A DNA stretch of 64,000 nucleotides from Bacillus_I endophytica_A (GTDB lineage: Bacteria > Bacillota > Bacilli > Bacillales > Bacillaceae_H): the NCBI RefSeq assembly GCF_026790145.1, contig NZ_JALAMS010000003.1, positions 62,001 to 126,000 on the forward strand, read 5' to 3'. The notes beneath the pieces were generated by a model. The model did not search any database. It was not told the origin of the DNA and was given only the letters and a program-made list of their open reading frames with translations. The position numbers and the translations under genes are program-made. Below are positions 1 through 9,021 of this stretch, piece after piece. Positions within the stretch are counted from its first letter, which is position 1. Every line of letters begins with the position of its first letter.

Positions 1-940
1 AATCCTTATTAGTCTAGATACAGGTACAATTCCACTATCTCCTTTAGAAGTGATTAATACATTTTTAGGGAAAGGTGATTTTTACAGTGAGACGGTGCTT
101 TTTGATTATCGCTTACCTCGTATACTAATCACAGTTTTAGCTGGGATTGGATTAGGCATCTCAGGAGCTATTCTACAAGGATTATCTCGTAATCCTCTAG
201 CAGATCCCGGAATTATTGGACTTAATACAGGTTCAGCTTTTGGATTGATGATTTTTATTACATATTTTCACTCCTTAAATGAACATGCCTCTCTTTATAT
301 CCCTCTTTTCACTTTTATAGGAGGGGTATTAGCAGCCTTTGTCATTATTTTATTAACATACAATGAGCAGCAAGGCATCATCCCAATTAGATTGATTCTA
401 GTTGGAATAGCTGTTTCAGCAGGGTTTAGCGCTGCTACTCTTTTCTTATCCTTACGTCTAGATGAAGAAACATATATGTTTGCTTCTAGATGGTTAGTTG
501 GAAATGTATGGGCTAGAGATTGGATTCATGTAATTACTCTTTTGCCCTGGATTCTTGTATTAGGTCCGCTCTCATGGTTTCAGTCAAGAACTTTAGATGC
601 TCTTTCTTTAGGGGATCAAGTTGCTTCAAGTCTAGGAGCATCCGTTCAAAAAAAGCGTTTATTGCTATTAGCTCTAGCTGTTGGTTTATCAAGTGCTAGC
701 GTAGCTATGGCAGGTGGAATTGGTTTCATTGGTCTAGTAGCACCTCATCTTGCTAGGAGACTTGTAGGCCCATTATATCGACATTTTTTACCTCTTTCAG
801 CTCTTATTGGTCTGCTGATTTTAGTTGTAGCTGATACGATTGGGAGAAATATATTTGAGCCTAATTCTATTCCAGCAGGAGTTGTTGTTGCTGCTGTTGG
901 CGCCCCTTATTTTCTTTACTTATTAATAAAAACTAAATAA
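1..940 (+). CDS. Iron-siderophore ABC transporter permease, FecCD family (5' end outside window)
   Basis: Inner-membrane subunit that would pass ferric siderophore into the cytoplasm. The reading frame is open from base 2 (reading ILISLDTGTIPLSPLEV) with no convincing start, so the gene begins upstream of the window; the GTG at 50 lies inside the conserved N-terminal part and is not the start. Family marks are RLPRIL, GISGAILQGLSRNPLADP, the GGIGFIGLVAPHLARRLVG coupling loop to the ATPase, and the terminal GAPYFLYLL. There are about nine hydrophobic segments. About 313 residues are visible, against roughly 330-350 in the family. It ends 24 bases before the binding-protein gene, so the two probably share a transcript. 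The ligand cannot be read from the permease. Confidence 0.9.
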   Translation, partial: ILISLDTGTIPLSPLEVINTFLGKGDFYSETVLFDYRLPRILITVLAGIGLGISGAILQGLSRNPLADPGIIGLNTGSAFGLMIFITYFHSLNEHASLYIPLFTFIGGVLAAFVIILLTYNEQQGIIPIRLILVGIAVSAGFSAATLFLSLRLDEETYMFASRWLVGNVWARDWIHVITLLPWILVLGPLSWFQSRTLDALSLGDQVASSLGASVQKKRLLLLALAVGLSSASVAMAGGIGFIGLVAPHLARRLVGPLYRHFLPLSALIGLLILVVADTIGRNIFEPNSIPAGVVVAAVGAPYFLYLLIKTK

Positions 941-964
941 ATAGATAAAAAAAAGGAGTACAAG

Positions 965-1882
965 ATGAAAAAATATTTAATTACAATACTAAGTATTGTC
1001 ATGGTGGTAAGTATTCTCGCTGGATGTGGCCAAAGTAATTCAAGCGAAAATCGTAAAACATCAGAAGATACAAAGAGTGGTAAGGAAGAGAAAATTGCCT
1101 CACTTTCTATTCATTTAACAAATGACCTTCTTGCTCTAGGCCTAACACCAGCTGGATCAGTTGTTGGTGGAGCATTAAAAGATTTTCTGCCTCATGTTAA
1201 AGAAGACTTGAAAAATACAGAAAAGCTAGGTTCTGTCAAAGATCCAAATATGGAAGCTTTACTCTCTCTAAAACCAGATGCTATTTATCTTGATAAAGAA
1301 TACTCAGGAAGTGATTTAAATCAGTTCGAAAAAATTGCAGAAACTCATGTATTTGATTTGGATAAAGGAACGTGGAGAGATCACTTAAAAGAAATTGCCA
1401 AGATCGTGGATCGTGAAAAAGAAGCAAACCAGTTCATTAAGGATTATGAAGAAGAAGAGAAAGAAGTTAAGAGTTTAATCCAGAAAGAGCTTGGTGAACA
1501 TAACAGCACAATGGCTATAAGAGTGACAGCAAAAGAACTTCGCGTTTTCACAACGAAACGTCCAATGGGCCCTATCTTATTTGAAGATCTAGGATTAACT
1601 CCTGCTTCAAAAGTGAAAGAGCTTGACCAAACGCAACCATATGAAGTCATCTCCCAAGAAGTACTACCAGACTTTGACGCTGATGCTATTTTTGTTGTTG
1701 TAAACGAAGATGATCAATCACAAACAGCGTTCAAAGAACTTGAAAAGTCACCAATTTGGAAAGGGTTAAAAGCTGTGAAAAATGAACATGTTTATGTTGT
1801 ACCAGAACAGCCTTGGCTTGACTATTCTGCACTAGGTAATAAGCTTGCTTTAGATAATGCAAAGGAACTTTTTAATAAGTAA
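965..1882 (+). CDS. Iron-siderophore ABC transporter substrate-binding lipoprotein
   Basis: Extracytoplasmic receptor delivering a ferric siderophore to the permease encoded just upstream. The 305 residues begin with a lipoprotein signal (MKKYL, hydrophobic stretch, lipobox LAGC with the acylated Cys at about residue 21), then a Ser/Asn/Lys-rich tether, then the two-lobed TroA/FecB-like fold (SLSIHLTNDLLALGLTPAG, LLSLKPDAIYLD, the long linking helix at about 150-175, and the C-terminal PIWKGLKAVKNEHVYVV). The AAAAGGAG-type ribosome site lies just before ATG 965. It differs clearly from the lipoproteins at 3379 and 54898. Substrate unknown; a hydroxamate or catecholate ferric complex is inferred from the family. 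Confidence 0.88.
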   Translation: MKKYLITILSIVMVVSILAGCGQSNSSENRKTSEDTKSGKEEKIASLSIHLTNDLLALGLTPAGSVVGGALKDFLPHVKEDLKNTEKLGSVKDPNMEALLSLKPDAIYLDKEYSGSDLNQFEKIAETHVFDLDKGTWRDHLKEIAKIVDREKEANQFIKDYEEEEKEVKSLIQKELGEHNSTMAIRVTAKELRVFTTKRPMGPILFEDLGLTPASKVKELDQTQPYEVISQEVLPDFDADAIFVVVNEDDQSQTAFKELEKSPIWKGLKAVKNEHVYVVPEQPWLDYSALGNKLALDNAKELFNK

Positions 1883-1942
1883 CAATGTAGCTTCAACCTA
1901 CAGTTTTAAGAAGCCACGTTGATGAATAGAAGATTAGTAATA

Positions 1943-1982
1943 AAAAAAGCTAGATGAACATCCTTTCGTCTAGCTTTTTTCT
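1943..1982 (+). terminator. Rho-independent terminator after the siderophore-binding gene
   Basis: Hairpin AAGCTAGA...TCTAGCTT with a run of A on its left and T on its right, about 60 bases after the stop at 1882. The flanking A-run could let it also stop the convergent gene ending at 2089, though that is 107 bases away. Confidence 0.8.
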
Positions 1983-2088
1983 ATATTTAGTCGGCATTAC
2001 GTCTATTTTCTTGATTAGTTGATGTTCGTATTTTAAATGGGAATCAATCATCTATCGATTGCCTTTGAAACTATTTTCCTTTTCTTAC

Positions 2089-3099
2089 TTATTGATAGAG
2101 TAAGAAAGCTGCTGCTAATAGTGCTAGGGGAATAAACAAAAGGAGATGTACACTCTTATACATAAATAAAATCGCAATAAACTCCCGAATAAAAGCGTTT
2201 GGAACAAAGTAAGAAGCGGTTTTAGAACCAATTCCATCTATAGAAAGTCCAGCCCTCTTAGCATAGAGCCCAGCTCGAAATAGATGAAAGCGATTTGTAA
2301 CAAAGATGGCTTTATAATCCCGCTTTTCTCTCTCCATTATCTCTTTTGAAAATCTCATATTTTGATCTGTATCAACTGCTTTGTCTTCAACTAGAATGTC
2401 GTCAGAAGGTATTCCTGCATTTCGTAGATAACGAGCCATTGCCTCACCTTCCGGAATCGATTCATTTGGTCCCTGTCCACCTGTTACAACAAATTTAGCG
2501 CGTTTTCCTTTTCTTTTCATCTGTTTATAGTAAAAAGAAATTCCTTTATCAAGTCGACTTGCAAGTAACGGGGGGACTTTTTCTCCGATAATCCCACTTC
2601 CTAGTACGATAATAAAGTCTTTATTCCGAAATGGTTGATGTAGGAAATAAAGGTAGGTAGAGACTAAATAGCAGAAAAACCAAAACCCATAAAATATAGC
2701 GATAACTAAAATTATAGAAATAATAGAAGGAAAAAGGTATTGTGAGAAAATCGCATAAGAGACAATAAATAAAATAATAGCCACTCCTAATGTAAGAGAA
2801 AGCAGGTTTGTAGGCTTTTTTCCTTCTTTTCTAATAAGTTCACGACCGTTACGGATTAGATAAATAGCAATAAACACAATGATAAAGGGGATAAGAAAGA
2901 TAAACAAAATAGCAAATAAAACTAAAATCCATTTAAGTGGTTCAAGGTACTCCACTTTTAGAACAACCACTGTAATACTCATCATAAGAAGTAGCATGCT
3001 TATCGTGAGTAAAAATCCATTTAAGATTCGTCTCTTATCCGTTAAGTAACTAACTAAGAATAAAAGAAAGCTGATAGCGGTTAAAGACGCTAATATCAA
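2089..3099 (-). CDS. YdcF-family (DUF218) membrane protein
   Basis: 336 residues. The N-terminal half (about 1-150) holds four or five membrane helices. The DUF218/YdcF domain follows (about 160-300): FIIVLGSGI, then FVVTGGQGPNE, EGEAMARYLRNAGIP, ILVEDKAVDTDQNM and FVTNRFHLFRAGLYAKRAG, the usual blocks of the SanA/ElyC/YdcF group. A last hydrophobic helix ends the protein. Members are linked to envelope or cell-wall precursor processes, but the reaction is undefined. The start is a TTG: AAGGAGGT sits seven bases upstream of TTG 3099 and no ATG is better placed. It is transcribed alone, convergent with the gene at 965. Confidence 0.82.
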   Translation of the reverse strand: MILASLTAISFLLFLVSYLTDKRRILNGFLLTISMLLLMMSITVVVLKVEYLEPLKWILVLFAILFIFLIPFIIVFIAIYLIRNGRELIRKEGKKPTNLLSLTLGVAIILFIVSYAIFSQYLFPSIISIILVIAIFYGFWFFCYLVSTYLYFLHQPFRNKDFIIVLGSGIIGEKVPPLLASRLDKGISFYYKQMKRKGKRAKFVVTGGQGPNESIPEGEAMARYLRNAGIPSDDILVEDKAVDTDQNMRFSKEIMEREKRDYKAIFVTNRFHLFRAGLYAKRAGLSIDGIGSKTASYFVPNAFIREFIAILFMYKSVHLLLFIPLALLAAAFLLYQ

Positions 3100-3321
3100 T
3101 GGCAGTACCTCCTTTGATGTTATATATATTATCTTTTGAGCATGTAAAAGCCTATATATAATGCTCTAATTTAAGGGAAAAGATGTAATACCTTTATTCT
3201 TGCTAAACATTTCAGCATAACTCATAATTACGTTGCAAATAAAAAAGAAATTAGGATACGAAAAGGAAGAATTAATGGTATCCATTCCTCTCTGCTAGTT
3301 ATTAACTAAAAGTCATTTACC

Positions 3322-3366
3322 ATAAATAAAAATCCCCCGTCTCTTTATTTAGAAAGAGACGGGGGA
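3322..3366 (-). terminator. Terminator of the ferric-siderophore receptor gene
   Basis: Perfect 14-base stem TCCCCCGTCTCTTT/AAAGAGACGGGGGA with a six-base loop, followed on the minus strand by a T-rich run. It lies 13 bases past the stop of the gene at 3379-4302. Confidence 0.9.
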
Positions 3367-3378
3367 GTAGTTTTATGT

Positions 3379-4302
3379 TTATTTTTCTAAGAAAGATTTT
3401 TTGAAGAAATCTAGCTGATAATCCAACGTAATTGGATCACTAAAGTATGCTTCTTTTGCATCCATTTCAAATAAATGGCCATTCTTTACTGCTGGAATAT
3501 TTTTGTATATTTCTGTTTGTTGGAATGAATTATCAGCTTCTGAACTCTTACTAAAGATAATATAGTCGCCCGCATATTGTGGAAGAACTTCAGCTGAAAT
3601 TGAACGATATCCTTCCTTTAATGCATCTTGTTTCACTTTTTCAGGCATCTTTAGCCCCATTCCTTGATAAAGGACCTCTGTACCTCGTGCCCAATTATCG
3701 CCAAAAACATAAAGCTCTTTATTTGCTGATTCAATTACAGAAACGGTTGCATCTTCACCAATTTTTGCTTTTACATCTTTACCTGCTTGCTGTGCTCTTT
3801 TCTTGAAGTCATCCACCCATTTTTGTGCTTCGTCTTCTTTTCCAACAAGCTTTCCAATCTCAATCTGTTGTTCCAAGTAATCAAGTTTACCCCATGTATA
3901 TGTAACAGTAGGAGCAATATCCTTTAGTTTATCGATATTTTTTGTAGTAGATAAACCAACAATAAGATCAGGGTTAAGTTCAATAATTTTTTCTAAATCA
4001 TCTTCAGAAACGACCTCTGCATCTTTTAAATACTTATTATAGCGAGGATTATCTTTAGCCCAGCTATCCACTCCAACAATATTAATATCAAGGCTAGCTA
4101 GGTTACCTGCAAAGCTAGAAAGAACAACAACGCGTTTCGGGTTTTTCGGTACTTTTACAGACCCGCTTTCTGACTGGTATGTAACCATTTCTTCTTTATT
4201 ATCACTTGAAGCTGAATTCTTATCTTTATCAGTGTTTCCGTTGCTGCATGCACTTATTAGTAACACGAAAACAAGAGAAAGGGGAACTAACCATTTTTTC
4301 AT
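3379..4302 (-). CDS. Ferric hydroxamate-type siderophore-binding lipoprotein (FhuD/YxeB-like)
   Basis: Receptor lipoprotein of a ferric siderophore importer. 307 residues: signal peptide with lipobox LISACS (Cys about 19), an Asn/Asp/Lys-rich linker, then a periplasmic-binding fold with VKVPKNPKRVVVLSSFAGNL at the start of lobe 1, IIELNPDLIVGL, the spanning helix (about 145-180), and lobe 2 with ELYVFGDNWARGTEVLYQ and the RSISAEVLPQYAGDYIIFS block typical of hydroxamate receptors. It is monocistronic: no permease or ATPase is beside it, and a strong terminator follows, so it must feed shared membrane components. A Fur box upstream implies iron repression. The exact ligand (ferrichrome or ferrioxamine) is a guess from overall resemblance. 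Confidence 0.88.
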   Translation of the reverse strand: MKKWLVPLSLVFVLLISACSNGNTDKDKNSASSDNKEEMVTYQSESGSVKVPKNPKRVVVLSSFAGNLASLDINIVGVDSWAKDNPRYNKYLKDAEVVSEDDLEKIIELNPDLIVGLSTTKNIDKLKDIAPTVTYTWGKLDYLEQQIEIGKLVGKEDEAQKWVDDFKKRAQQAGKDVKAKIGEDATVSVIESANKELYVFGDNWARGTEVLYQGMGLKMPEKVKQDALKEGYRSISAEVLPQYAGDYIIFSKSSEADNSFQQTEIYKNIPAVKNGHLFEMDAKEAYFSDPITLDYQLDFFKKSFLEK

Positions 4303-4387
4303 ATTAATTTCTCCTTTAAAAGAATATAGTGGTTAGTTTATGAACGATTATCGTAATTATCCACCTATGTATATAAAAATAATTAAA

Positions 4388-4402
4388 CGATAATGATTAT
4401 CA
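4388..4402. promoter_or_regulatory. Fur box upstream of the FhuD/YxeB-like gene
   Basis: CGATAATGATTATCA matches 14 of 15 positions of the classical Fur box TGATAATNATTATCA, with a perfect GATAAT-G-ATTATC palindrome at 4389-4401. It is 86 bases upstream of the ATG at 4302 (minus strand). A weaker Fur-like stretch (GATTATCGTAATTAT) lies nearer the gene at 4346-4360. The rest of the 407-base gap to 4710 is AT-rich; a 12/14 cre-like sequence on the minus strand (about 4458-4471) is the only other thing I see there. Confidence 0.85.
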
Positions 4403-4709
4403 TTACTAACTATATTTTTAATATAATGTCGATTTATGTAGTTGTCAATCTATATTTAAATCGTTTACATCATATGCTTTGACTATTTTTTAATTAACAA
4501 TAAAACAGGAGAAATAAAAAGTGAATTCATATGTTTAGCAGAGAAAATGTGCAGCTACTTTCACTTTTTTTATTTCAGTAAAAGGGAGCTTATTTGGGGA
4601 AATACTATATTAACGGAAAATATTTTATAATAAAAACAAGAAATCTCTTTATGGGAAGATAGAGAGTTTCTTCTTTCTATATCAATTTCTTTCAACAAGG
4701 AGATCAGAA

Positions 4710-6307
4710 ATGGAAAAATATAAGCAGCACTTCTTGAAAAATATACGGAAACAGCTAAAAGATTGGGAAGTTGTTTCTTTCATTTCTCATGAAGAGCTTT
4801 ACAGATTTCTTCATTCTATAGCAGGGACAGCTGCAACAATAGGTTTGGATAAAATTAGAATGAAGGCAAGAGAGCTAATGAATGGGCTAGAAGATATGGA
4901 TAAAGAAGAGTGGGGAATGGAGAATGTAGAGCACTATATATTCGATGTCATCCATCTTTGTTACGCATATGATTATCAAGAAATAACCGACTTTTCCAAA
5001 AAGATTAATGAACAACAAAAAGAGAGTGCTGTCATCTTATTAATTGATGATGACACATCTTTTTTAATGTATATGAAAGAAAAATTAGAAGAGAAAGCTA
5101 ATTGGTATATCATTGTAGTAGCAAACCCTCAAAAGGCTGCCTCTACTCTTTACGATATGAAACCAGATTGTGTGATTATTGATATTCATATGAAGGAGAA
5201 AAGTGGACTTGAGTTTTTAAATGGAAAGCTTGAACAACAATTTGTTCCAACTGTGGTAGTAAGTGGATATGGGGGGAGAGACACGCATTAATAGCTACCG
5301 AAAAGGTGCAGATGATTTTATTCAGAAACCGTTTGATATAACGGAGTTTATTGTTCGTATCAAAGGCAATTAGACAGAAAAAAGCAAATTCATGATCTGT
5401 TACTTCTTGATGAGTTGACACATGTGTATAATCGTAAATATTTAAATCAAGCTTATGAACAGTTGCAAAATGAAAGGAATCGTTCTAGAGAACCATACTG
5501 TTTAGCTGTTTTAGATATTGATCATTTCAAGAAAATTAATGATACACATGGTCCTCTCTTGTTGGAGATGAAATCTTAAAAGCATTTGCTCGCTTTTTAA
5601 AAGAGGAAACACGTATGAATGACATTGTGGTTCGTTTTGGGGGAGAAGAATTCATCATTCTTTTTCCGAAAACAAATATTCAGGAAGGGTATGAGGTGAT
5701 TGATCGGTTACGGGGGAAATTTAAAGAGTTGTCCTTTGAAGGAAAAAGGACATTTTTCTGCACATTTTCCTCAGGGATTGTAGAGGTAAACAATGTAAAT
5801 ACACTCGAATACTGGTTACAACTAGCAGATAGTGCTCTTTATGAGGTAAAGAAAAAAGGCCGCAATCGAGTACAGAAGGCAGAGTCCTTATATAGTTTTT
5901 GGCCTCAAAAAACATTGAAAGTAGCAGTAGTTGATGACGATCCAATTATTAGAACGATTATCAAAGGCATCTTAACAAAGTTTCCTCACCAGCAGATGGT
6001 TCTTGAAGTTAAAACATTTAAGGATGGGAAAGACTTTATGAATTCTAAATGGCATATAACAGAGGAGGATCCTTGTCTTGTGATTTTAGATGGGATTATG
6101 CCAAACGTAGATGGATTAGAAGTGCTAAAAAGGCTGCATAGTCAAGAACAGCAAGGGCTTTATAAAGTAATTATGCTTATTTTACGAAACAGTAAGAAGG
6201 ATGTGGCGAGAGCACTTCAACTTGGGGCAGATGATTATATGACAAAGCCGTTCAACTTATTAGAGTTGGAAACAAGAGTAGGAAAATTAATGAGCAGAAT
6301 GTTTTAG
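4710..6307 (+). pseudogene. Broken Hpt-REC-GGDEF-REC signalling protein (diguanylate cyclase response regulator)
   Basis: Reading across frames recovers one long protein: an Hpt domain (phospho-His in LHSIAGTAATIGL), a receiver domain (IIDIHMKEKSGLEF, VVVSGYGG, later QKPFDITEF), a diguanylate cyclase domain (LAVLDIDHFKKINDTHG ... RFGGEEF), and a second receiver (VVDDDPI, VILDGIMPNVDG, TKPFN). Three frame changes break it: at the G6 run 5271-5276, near 5364-5366, and between 5553 and 5560 just after the NDTHG motif. The intact piece 4710-5291 would make only Hpt plus a truncated receiver; 5615-6307 could make a GGDEF remnant plus the last receiver. The final receiver also has Ile (VIMLILR) where the family has a conserved Thr. 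A functional cyclic-di-GMP synthase seems unlikely; if these are sequencing errors the gene would be whole. Confidence 0.8.
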
Positions 6308-6344
6308 CGCTAGTAATGAAGAAAATAAGGAGAGTTGATCGAAA

Positions 6345-6370
6345 AGAGCAGGTTTCTCTGCCCTTTTTTT
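6345..6370 (+). terminator. Terminator after the broken signalling gene
   Basis: Short stem AGAGCAG/CTGCCCT (one mismatch) followed by a run of seven T, 38 bases after the stop. Confidence 0.6.
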
Positions 6371-6410
6371 AGTTTGTTATGTTTGACTATTCTGAACTAT
6401 TAGAATGGTA

Positions 6411-6439
6411 TTGACAATTAATAAAGAGAACGATATAGT
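6411..6439 (+). promoter_or_regulatory. Sigma-A promoter of the S-box mmuPM transcript
   Basis: TTGACA at 6411-6416, 17-base spacer, TATAGT at 6434-6439. Transcription would start near 6446, just ahead of the riboswitch. Confidence 0.85.
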
Positions 6440-6452
6440 TATGAAAATTGAA

Positions 6453-6557
6453 TTCTTATCCAGAGAGGTGGAGGGACTGGCCCTTTGAAGCCTCAGCAAC
6501 AGGTCGATTATAGACACTGTGCTAATTCCAGCGGGTGATTTAGCCTGATAGATAGGA
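6453..6557 (+). promoter_or_regulatory. SAM-I (S-box) riboswitch
   Basis: Carries the S-box consensus in order: TTCTTATCCAGAGAGGTGGAG, GGACTGGCCC, GAAGCCTCAGCAAC, then GTGCTAATTCCAGC and a closing GATAGATAGGA strand that can pair with the 5' TTATC. With S-adenosylmethionine bound, S-box leaders favour a terminator; the terminator here is at 6581-6609, so the genes should be expressed when SAM is low. Confidence 0.95.
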
Positions 6558-6580
6558 CCGTACGTTTTTATTTGTCAGTA

Positions 6581-6609
6581 ACGCATCCATGGATTGGATG
6601 CGTTTTTTT
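6581..6609 (+). terminator. Riboswitch-controlled terminator
   Basis: Stem ACGCATCC (6581-6588) with GGATGCGT (6596-6603), a seven-base loop, and a T run to 6609. It lies 37 bases before the mmuP start, as the expression platform of the S-box. Confidence 0.9.
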
Positions 6610-6645
6610 ATTGGATTTTTAATTGAAATATGAAGGAGAATCAGC

Positions 6646-8064
6646 ATGGGAGCTCAACCAAAACAGGAATTTCAAAGAAAAATGAAGGAAAGACACCTTG
6701 TAATGCTTTCACTTGGAGGAGTTATTGGAACAGGTCTTTTCCTAAGCTCTGGTTATACAATTCAACAGGCAGGCCCCTTTGGTACTATTCTTTCTTATCT
6801 CGTTGGTGCCGTTGTTGTCTATCTTGTAATGCTATGTTTAGGAGAACTTTCTGTTCACATGCCTGAAACAGGAGCATTCCATGCCTATGCAGCCAAATAT
6901 ATCGGTCCAGGAACAGGGTATGCTGTTGCATGGCTTTATTGGTTAACGTGGACGGTTGCTCTTGGATCAGAGTTTACAGCAGCAGGGCTGCTTATGCAGC
7001 GTTGGTTTCCCTCTATTAATGTGTGGATATGGAGTGCATTATTTGCTGTTTTGATTTTTGTTCTTAATGCTTTAACAGTCAAATTTTTTGCAGAATCAGA
7101 GTTTTGGTTTTCATCTATCAAAGTTTTAGCCATTGTATTTTTTATTATCCTAGGAGCCGGAGCAATGTTTGGTATCATTCCGCTAGAGCATTCAGAAGCT
7201 GCTCCCTTTTTCTCTAATATAACGAGTGAAGGTCTTTTTCCAAATGGAGCATTAGCTCTTGTAATGACGATGCTTGCAGTTAACTTTGCTTTTTCAGGAA
7301 CAGAGCTTATTGGGGTTGCGGCTGGGGAAACAGTTGATCCAGAGAAGAATATCCCAAAAGCTATTCGTACAACATTATTCCGACTTATTATTTTCTTTGT
7401 TGGAACGATTGTTATTTTGGCAGCACTCTTACCAAGTTCAGAAGCAGGAGTTGTAGAAAGTCCATTTGTTGCTGTTCTTGAAAAAATAGGTGTCCCATAC
7501 GCAGCAGATATTATGAACTTTGTCATTTTAACAGCTATTCTATCAGCAGCAAACTCAGGGCTCTATGCTTCATCTAGAATGCTCTGGTCACTTGCTGATC
7601 AAAAAACAATTTCACCCATCTTTGCAAAGTTAACAAAGAGAGGTGTTCCAATCTATGCTGTAATTTTAAGTATGGTTGGAGGGGTACTTGCTTTATTTTC
7701 AAGCATTATTGCTCCTGATACAGTATATATTGTTCTTGTCTCTATTTCAGGACTTGCCGTTGTTATTGTTTGGATGAGCATTAGTCTTTCACAGCTTTTC
7801 TTCCGTCGTCGTTATATTCGAGAAGGAAACTCTGTTGAAGATTTAGCATACAAAACACCGCTTTATCCATTTGTCCCTATTGCATCATTTTTACTTTGTT
7901 TAGCATCATGTATTGGGATTGCTTTTGATCCAACACAGCGTATAGCCTTGTATTGCGGCCTTCCATTTATTATTTTATGCTATATCGTATATTACACAAC
8001 TCAACATTTTAAAAAGAAAAAGGAGCCTATTGAATATGCTAATGGAGAGAAAAGATCCAGTTAA
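6646..8064 (+). CDS. mmuP: S-methylmethionine permease (APC family amino-acid permease)
   Basis: 472-residue APC-superfamily transporter with about twelve membrane helices. The N-terminal signature LGGVIGTGLFLSSGYTIQQAGP, the central FSGTELIGVAAGE motif and the SAANSGLYASSRMLWSLA segment are those of amino-acid permeases of the YbgF/MmuP kind. Substrate is assigned from context: the next gene is a homocysteine S-methyltransferase and the pair sits behind a SAM riboswitch, which together indicate uptake of S-methylmethionine (or a related methylated donor) as a methionine source. Start: ATG 6646 with GAAGGAGAA upstream. The 3' end overlaps mmuM, so translation is likely coupled. Confidence 0.85.
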   Translation: MGAQPKQEFQRKMKERHLVMLSLGGVIGTGLFLSSGYTIQQAGPFGTILSYLVGAVVVYLVMLCLGELSVHMPETGAFHAYAAKYIGPGTGYAVAWLYWLTWTVALGSEFTAAGLLMQRWFPSINVWIWSALFAVLIFVLNALTVKFFAESEFWFSSIKVLAIVFFIILGAGAMFGIIPLEHSEAAPFFSNITSEGLFPNGALALVMTMLAVNFAFSGTELIGVAAGETVDPEKNIPKAIRTTLFRLIIFFVGTIVILAALLPSSEAGVVESPFVAVLEKIGVPYAADIMNFVILTAILSAANSGLYASSRMLWSLADQKTISPIFAKLTKRGVPIYAVILSMVGGVLALFSSIIAPDTVYIVLVSISGLAVVIVWMSISLSQLFFRRRYIREGNSVEDLAYKTPLYPFVPIASFLLCLASCIGIAFDPTQRIALYCGLPFIILCYIVYYTTQHFKKKKEPIEYANGEKRSS

Positions 8065-8983
8065 AAATATTCTAGAACAATATCAAACTTTAATTGTAGA
8101 CGGAGCACTTGCAACAGAACTAGAGGGATATGGCTGTGACCTTAATGATCCTCTCTGGTCTGCACGTGTTCTTATTGAAAATCCAGAACTTATATATAAA
8201 GTTCATAAGGAATACTTTCTTGCTGGAGCAGATTGTGCCATTACAGCAAGCTATCAAGCAACAATTGATGGCTTTAAACAGCGAGGAATTCAAGAAGAAG
8301 AGGGAATTAAGCTTATTAAAAAAACGGTAGAGCTTGCCAAACAGGCACGTGATGATTTCTGGGATGAACACAAGAGCAATGGGAGACCCAAACCTATTGT
8401 TGCAGCATCTGTTGGACCATATGGAGCATACCTTGCAGATGGTTCTGAATACGTTGGAAACTATGGGATTGATGATGAAACCCTTCGAGCTTTTCATGAG
8501 CCAAGAATTAAAGCGCTGATTGAAGCAGGAGCGGATGTTCTTGCATTTGAAACCATTCCTTCTTTGCAGGAAGCAAAAGTCTTGTCTGGTCTTTTGGGAA
8601 AATTTCAATCTGCTTATGCTTGGCTTTCTTTCTCCCTGAAAAATGAGAAGGAGATTAGTGATGGAAGTGCGCTTAAGGTATGTGCAGAAGTTTTTAAGGA
8701 ACATCCTCAGATTGTTGCAGTTGGCGTGAACTGCTCAGCTATGAGTGTTGTTACAGAGGCTATTCGTACTCTTCATCACTACAGTGGTAAGCCTGTTATT
8801 GTTTATCCAAACTCGGGAGAGACGTATGATGCTGAAACAAAAACGTGGCATGGATCTTCAACAGGAAAAGGATTTCATGAAGAATCGAAAGACTGGTATG
8901 AAGCAGGAGCCCGTTTAATTGGAGGATGCTGTCGTACTTCTCCACAGCATATTAAAGAGCTTGCTCATACATTTAGAGCCTAA
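8036..8983 (+). CDS. mmuM: Homocysteine S-methyltransferase
   Basis: Transfers a methyl group from S-methylmethionine (or SAM) to homocysteine, giving methionine. The 315-residue single-domain enzyme has the homocysteine-binding start LIVDGALATELEGYGCDLND, ETIPSLQEA, the zinc ligand Cys in AVGVNCSA, and the C-terminal IGGCCRTSPQHI with the other two zinc cysteines. Start choice: AGGAG at 8021-8025 is ten bases from ATG 8036; an in-frame TTG at 8030 is only four bases away and ATG 8042 is rather far. The gene overlaps mmuP by 29 bases in another frame. Both genes are controlled by the S-box leader. Confidence 0.93.
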   Translation: MLMERKDPVKNILEQYQTLIVDGALATELEGYGCDLNDPLWSARVLIENPELIYKVHKEYFLAGADCAITASYQATIDGFKQRGIQEEEGIKLIKKTVELAKQARDDFWDEHKSNGRPKPIVAASVGPYGAYLADGSEYVGNYGIDDETLRAFHEPRIKALIEAGADVLAFETIPSLQEAKVLSGLLGKFQSAYAWLSFSLKNEKEISDGSALKVCAEVFKEHPQIVAVGVNCSAMSVVTEAIRTLHHYSGKPVIVYPNSGETYDAETKTWHGSSTGKGFHEESKDWYEAGARLIGGCCRTSPQHIKELAHTFRA

Positions 8984-8984
8984 A

Positions 8985-9021
8985 AAAAGCGTTTCTAAGC
9001 TAGCTTAGAAACGCTTTTTTT
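8985..9021 (+). terminator. Terminator of mmuPM
   Basis: Perfect palindrome AGCGTTTCTAAGCT/AGCTTAGAAACGCT (8988-9015) flanked by A and T runs, directly after the mmuM stop. Confidence 0.92.

Noticed and set aside
4346..4360. Second Fur box close to the receptor gene
   Set aside because: Matches the consensus only loosely and lacks a full palindrome; mentioned with the strong box but not called separately.
4458..4471. cre-like sequence on the minus strand upstream of the ferric-siderophore receptor gene
   Set aside because: 12 of 14 matches in AT-rich DNA with no carbon-metabolism gene next to it; likely chance.
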